DNA of 64,000 nt from an uncultured Clostridia bacterium (GTDB taxonomy: Bacteria; Bacillota; Clostridia; HGM11514): assembly GCA_934464705.1 (NCBI GenBank), contig CAKSKB010000009.1:27111-91110 (forward strand). Direction: 5' to 3'. A program made the translations under genes and the position numbers. This document shows, one piece after another, positions 60,736 through 64,000 of this stretch; positions within the stretch are counted from its first letter, which is position 1; the number at the start of each line of letters is the position of its first letter. A model generated the notes under the pieces. That model worked only from the letters and a program-made list of their open reading frames with translations, made no database searches and was not told where the DNA came from.

Positions 60736-61536
60736 TTATACATTATGGTTGTGCGTAGATATATTTTCCATACCATCACTTTTTTCTTGCTTTCTGTACT
60801 CCTTCGGAGTACAATTCATCATTCGTTTAAATACTCTGTTGAATGTGCATTGATCGGAAAAACCTGACTCGTACATAATTTCATAAATCGATTTGTCTGT
60901 TGTTTTCAGAAGAATTTTTGCCTTTTCTATACGCAGAAGGTTTAGATAATTCTTAAATCCGCCTTTGATTTTTGTAGAAAAAATTCTGGATATATGGCTT
61001 TGACTGATACCTGTATATTGAGATATACTTTTTAAGGAAATCTTATCAGTAAAGTTAAATGCAATATATTCAATAATAGAATTATATGTATTTATACATC
61101 GTTTTTTCTTTTCCGTTTGAGATTTTTTTAGTATCATGCCTGTAATTACATGCAAATATCCGTATAATACAGTAAAGCTTGAACTATTTGTAGAATTATG
61201 CAATAGATCCTCAGCAAGAGGAATTACACTTTTTTTCGTTACAAAATTTTCGTACTCGCTGTTCATAAAAAGGTCAGAAATCAATTCGGATATATTAGGA
61301 TTAAAAATAATCATTATGCCTTCGCCGTAGTCTGTTTTATGGTACGCATGCACATCTCCTGGAAAGGCTATCAATATATCTCCTCTGTTTAATATTCTGT
61401 CCTGGTCGTTACATATAATATTGAATGAACCGCTCGTACAAATCAGAATTTCGACATTATTATGCAAGTGATAAGGGAAATCAAAACTGTCACATTTAGT
61501 TACATGGATATCTTCAATCCTCATTTCGAACAGCAT
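60736..61536 (-). CDS. AraC-family transcriptional regulator
   Basis: A 266-residue regulator. N-terminal cupin (FPYHLHNNVEILICTSGSFN, NRGDILIAFPGDVHAYHKTD), then two helix-turn-helix motifs at the C-terminus (SLKSISQYTGISQSHISRIF; EIMYESGFSDQCTFNRVFKR) with the family ending CTPKEYRK. AAAGGAGGATAAC precedes the ATG. It diverges from the ThuA-Gfo/Idh pair and probably controls it in response to a sugar. The codon use is AT-richer than in the division cluster. Confidence 0.93.
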   Translation of the reverse strand: MLFEMRIEDIHVTKCDSFDFPYHLHNNVEILICTSGSFNIICNDQDRILNRGDILIAFPGDVHAYHKTDYGEGIMIIFNPNISELISDLFMNSEYENFVTKKSVIPLAEDLLHNSTNSSSFTVLYGYLHVITGMILKKSQTEKKKRCINTYNSIIEYIAFNFTDKISLKSISQYTGISQSHISRIFSTKIKGGFKNYLNLLRIEKAKILLKTTDKSIYEIMYESGFSDQCTFNRVFKRMMNCTPKEYRKQEKSDGMENISTHNHNV

Positions 61537-61669
61537 ACCGTTATCCTCCTTTCATTACTTTTAAATAATGATATCAAATTTTGACTGCTTTTTCAAGTCT
61601 TTTTCCGTTGAAAATAAGACTATAATATAATAAAATTAATACAAACCTAAAAATTGGAGGAAAGAAACA

Positions 61670-62329
61670 ATGAAAAATGCACTTATTTTCTATGGAGGAT
61701 GGGACGGCCATACCCCTAAACAAACGGCTTCTGTCTTTGAAAAGATGCTGAAAGAAGAGGGATATAATGTTACCACAAGCGATAATTTGAGTGTTTTGGA
61801 TGCTTATGAAGACATTGCAGATATTGACCTATTTGTTCCGGTGTGGACAATGGGTAGCATTACCCGGGAACAGTCGGATAATATCTCAAAGGCAGTCAGC
61901 AATGGCGCCGGAATGGCTGGCTGTCACGGTGGAATGTGCGATACTTTCAGAGACGACACCACATGGCAATTTATGACAGGTGCACAATGGGTTGCACATC
62001 CCGGAAACAATGATGTTGTATATAAGGTTAATCTAAAACATGATAATCCGTTTACAGATGGGTTGTCTGACTTTGAATATTGTGGCGAACAGTATTATAT
62101 GCATGTAGATCCTGCAGCTATGATTTATGCAACAACTACATTTCCGGTGGCGGACGGTCCTCATATTTCCAACGGGACAGTTTTAATGCCAATTTTATTT
62201 ACTAAAAAATGGGGAAAAGGTAATATATTTTATCTTTCAATAGGACATAATTATAAAGATTTTGATATCCCACAAGTCAAAACTATGATGAAACGTGGCT
62301 TACTTTGGGCAACAAAAAGGGGTGAATAG
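61670..62329 (+). CDS. ThuA-like domain protein
   Basis: A 219-residue class I glutamine-amidotransferase-fold protein of the ThuA group. Visible blocks are ALIFYGGWDGHTPKQTASVF, the nucleophile-elbow-like GAGMAGCHGGMCDTF (Cys and His), and NGTVLMPILFTKKWGKGNIF. ThuA proteins are associated with trehalose, sucrose and related disaccharide use, commonly beside Gfo/Idh/MocA oxidoreductases as here; the reaction is often unknown. GGAGGAAAG precedes the start. It ends 2 nt before the next gene. Confidence 0.88.
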   Translation: MKNALIFYGGWDGHTPKQTASVFEKMLKEEGYNVTTSDNLSVLDAYEDIADIDLFVPVWTMGSITREQSDNISKAVSNGAGMAGCHGGMCDTFRDDTTWQFMTGAQWVAHPGNNDVVYKVNLKHDNPFTDGLSDFEYCGEQYYMHVDPAAMIYATTTFPVADGPHISNGTVLMPILFTKKWGKGNIFYLSIGHNYKDFDIPQVKTMMKRGLLWATKRGE

Positions 62330-62331
62330 TT

Positions 62332-63411
62332 ATGAGAAAAAATGTTGCGGTTATAGGTTGCGGAAATATAAGCGATATATATTTATCCAATTTGACAAAT
62401 GTTTTTGAGAATGTAACTGTTTATGCCGTTTGTGATTTAGATAATACTAAGGCTGAAGAAAAAGCAAATAAATACAACACAAAGGTTATGTCCTTTGAAG
62501 ATATTTTAGCCAATAAAGATATTGATATTGTCTTGAATCTTACAACGCCTTCCTCACACTATGATATTTGTAAAAAAGCCATTTTAGCAAAGAAGAACAC
62601 ATATGTGGAAAAACCGCTTTCATCCACATACAGCGAAGGCAAGGAATTGGTGGAGTTAGCACTTAGGGAAGGTGTGTTACTTGGATGTGCTCCTGACACG
62701 TTTATGGGGGCAGGGATTCACACGGCACGCAAAATAATAGATGATGGTCTAATCGGAGATGTTGTCGCAACTACAGCATTTATGCTGTGTCCAGGGCATG
62801 AATCGTGGCATCCGTCTCCTGAGTTCTATTATAAAAAAGGAGGTGGACCACTGTTTGATATGGGACCATATTACATTACAGCATTAGTAAATCTTATTGG
62901 TTCTGTAAATAGTGTCAGCGGAATGAGTAATTGTTTACGTAAAAAACGAAAAATCACAAGTGAACCTAAGCGTGGGACATTCATTGAGGTTGATGTTGAC
63001 ACATATGTAAATGGACTTTTGAGATTTCACAACGGAGCTATTGGTAATTTAATAACATCTTTTGATGTTTATGGTACCGGTTTATCAAAAATTGAGGTTT
63101 ATGGAACAAAGGGTAGTATAATTGTGCCTGACCCTAATTGTTTTGGCGGTGTGGTCTTACTCAAACAAAGCTTTGATACTGAATTTCATTCATTTCCGCT
63201 AATAAACCGATTTTCGGATAATTCCAGAGGTTTAGGTGTAGCCGATATGGCAAATTGTCTTATTAACGGAACTCAAACAAATTGTGCAAATGGCAAAGTC
63301 GGACTGCATACTCTTGAAATTATGGAAAAAATCCTATTATCCAATCATACAAAACAAGAAATGGAATTGGAGTCAACGTGCAATCGCCCTGAGATAAGTA
63401 AATTGATATAA
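62332..63411 (+). CDS. Gfo/Idh/MocA-family oxidoreductase
   Basis: A 359-residue NAD(P)-dependent oxidoreductase. The Rossmann loop is VAVIGCGNISDIYLSNL, followed by VLNLTTPSSHYDICKKAIL, the conserved YVEKPLSSTYSEGKELVELA (EKP motif with catalytic Lys) and GGPLFDMGPYYITALVNLIG (Asp/His-type site region). Enzymes of the family oxidise sugars, inositols or their derivatives. Paired with ThuA, it may process a keto-sugar. The operon is AT-richer than the rest of the window. Confidence 0.93.
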   Translation: MRKNVAVIGCGNISDIYLSNLTNVFENVTVYAVCDLDNTKAEEKANKYNTKVMSFEDILANKDIDIVLNLTTPSSHYDICKKAILAKKNTYVEKPLSSTYSEGKELVELALREGVLLGCAPDTFMGAGIHTARKIIDDGLIGDVVATTAFMLCPGHESWHPSPEFYYKKGGGPLFDMGPYYITALVNLIGSVNSVSGMSNCLRKKRKITSEPKRGTFIEVDVDTYVNGLLRFHNGAIGNLITSFDVYGTGLSKIEVYGTKGSIIVPDPNCFGGVVLLKQSFDTEFHSFPLINRFSDNSRGLGVADMANCLINGTQTNCANGKVGLHTLEIMEKILLSNHTKQEMELESTCNRPEISKLI

Positions 63412-63727
63412 CATTTCAAGTATGCTTTTTAATGCACCGCTTTTGCCTATTTTTTAGGTCAAAAGTGGTGCATATTTTTGTGAGAAAAATGTCAGCGTGA
63501 ACGCACCAAACAAAAACCGGCTGAAAATGCTCTGATTTCAGAAAAGCATCTATTACTCTGAAACTTTTCTCTTTTCAAAAATCCCATTACTGCGGCGTTT
63601 TCGAGCAAAAAAACAGAACCGCAATTTTGTATCAAAATCACGGTTCAGATTTGGCGGAGAAGTTCAAACTTCTCTCAATATCCTAATCATTCATATACAC
63701 AAAATACACGATATGGTTTGATTGCAA
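63412..63727. other. Intergenic stretch with hairpins, no gene seen
   Basis: About 316 bp between convergent genes. Apart from the terminator, it holds the hairpin GAACCG...CGGTTC with inner ATTTTG/CAAAAT (63616-63647) and the palindrome GAGAAGTTCAAACTTCTC (63657-63674). I see no coding frame worth reporting. Confidence 0.5.
63432..63478 (+). terminator. Terminator of the ThuA-Gfo/Idh operon
   Basis: TGCACCGCTTTTG pairs with CAAAAGTGGTGCA (one wobble), followed by TATTTTTG. Confidence 0.75.
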
Positions 63728-64000
63728 TTATTCCTTATACGGAACTTTGAAATACTCCAAATACTTTTTAAACTTATCCTGTGCCGATAGGCAAGTATCC
63801 ATCAAATACCCTTTTTCGTTGTTCCATTCGGACAGACCTCTGTAATAGAACATCTTCAAATCTTCATCAATTATAAATGGAACAATATTATTTTTCAGGC
63901 ACTCCTTGAACATTATAAGTCTGCCGACTCTGCCGTTGCCGTCCTGAAACGGATGTATTGTTTCAAAACGATAATGAAAGTCTATGATTTCTTCAAGCGT
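63728..64000 (-). CDS. Fic/DOC family protein, C-terminal part (cut by right edge)
   Basis: The frame enters from the right edge and ends at 63728, giving 90 residues. It contains the Fic active-site motif HPFQDGNGRVGR, 15 residues from the visible edge, preceded by IDFHYRFETI and followed by LIMFKECLKNNIVPFIIDED. The catalytic His and the anion-binding GNGR are intact. Fic enzymes transfer AMP or other nucleotides to protein side chains; standalone bacterial forms are often toxin-like or self-regulating. The N-terminal part and any inhibitory helix lie outside the window. Confidence 0.9.
   Translation of the reverse strand, partial: TLEEIIDFHYRFETIHPFQDGNGRVGRLIMFKECLKNNIVPFIIDEDLKMFYYRGLSEWNNEKGYLMDTCLSAQDKFKKYLEYFKVPYKE

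Overview
The window looks like chromosome from an endospore-forming member of the Clostridia, probably an uncultured gut lineage. Evidence: a GerA-type germination locus, a SpoVB-like flippase and SpoVD/FtsI-like transpeptidase in the division cluster, a YabM-MazG-RqcP block, an S-layer-homology protein, and a MurE with the DNPR signature of meso-diaminopimelate peptidoglycan. Promoters are consensus TTGACA/TATAAT with 17-18 bp spacers. Shine-Dalgarno sites are strong and TTG/GTG starts are frequent. No plasmid or phage backbone is visible.

Layout. 1-6561 (minus): formyl-THF ligase, TsaE, TsaB, RpiB, a ComEB-type deaminase and a gerA operon whose GerAB and GerAC parts are fused in one frame (cut by the left edge). 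6599-7291: HigBA toxin-antitoxin with a palindromic operator inside a consensus promoter. 7298-10503: unknown gene, DusB, TPR protein, and a divergent AraC regulator. 10599-16539: S-layer-homology protein and a MacAB-like exporter. 16924-19845: phosphodiesterase and a FeoA-FeoB fusion. 20203-20275: tRNA-Lys. 20488-28117 (plus): GH95 fucosidase, two tandem paralogous polytopic membrane proteins, a DPM1-like glycosyltransferase, a lactonase and a GNAT enzyme. 28118-28800: a gene-free stretch packed with inverted repeats. 28813-30276: orphan sugar-binding lipoprotein. 30372-48104 (minus): the division and cell-wall cluster mraZ-rsmH-ftsL-pbp-murE-murF-mraY-ftsW-murG-murA-ftsQ-DUF881-sbp-ftsZ-spoVB-mazG-rqcP, without murD, murB, murC or ftsA. 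48458-55898 (plus): seven-gene surface-polysaccharide operon ending in UDP-xylose synthase. 56159-56690: tRNA-Arg followed by a 189-bp tandem repeat that restarts at the tRNA 3' end. 56843-60670 (minus): alcohol dehydrogenase, carbamoyl-amino-acid hydrolase, unknown protein and a wrecked class III aminotransferase, possibly the remains of a reductive pyrimidine (beta-alanine) pathway. 60736-63411: AraC regulator divergent from ThuA and Gfo/Idh/MocA genes, visibly AT-richer. Right edge: C-terminus of a Fic protein.

The most unusual non-coding content is a dispersed ~240-277 bp repeat (16639-16915, 37549-37823, 55902-56140, plus a 27-bp scar at 60176-60202). Its ends differ between copies, yet within each copy the two ends remain complementary, as expected for selection on a hairpin. 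One copy sits inside the division operon and supplies the last codons and stop of murG; the scar lies at the deletion that destroyed the aminotransferase. Two arrays of mini-hairpins with fixed 7-nt linkers (20085-20160, 28306-28382), a 144-bp long inverted repeat (28122-28265) and the tRNA-Arg repeat add to this. The mraZ promoter carries six GTG boxes at 10-11 bp spacing, a good candidate MraZ operator.

All assignments come from reading motifs, gene order and sequence by eye. No database search or folding calculation was run.
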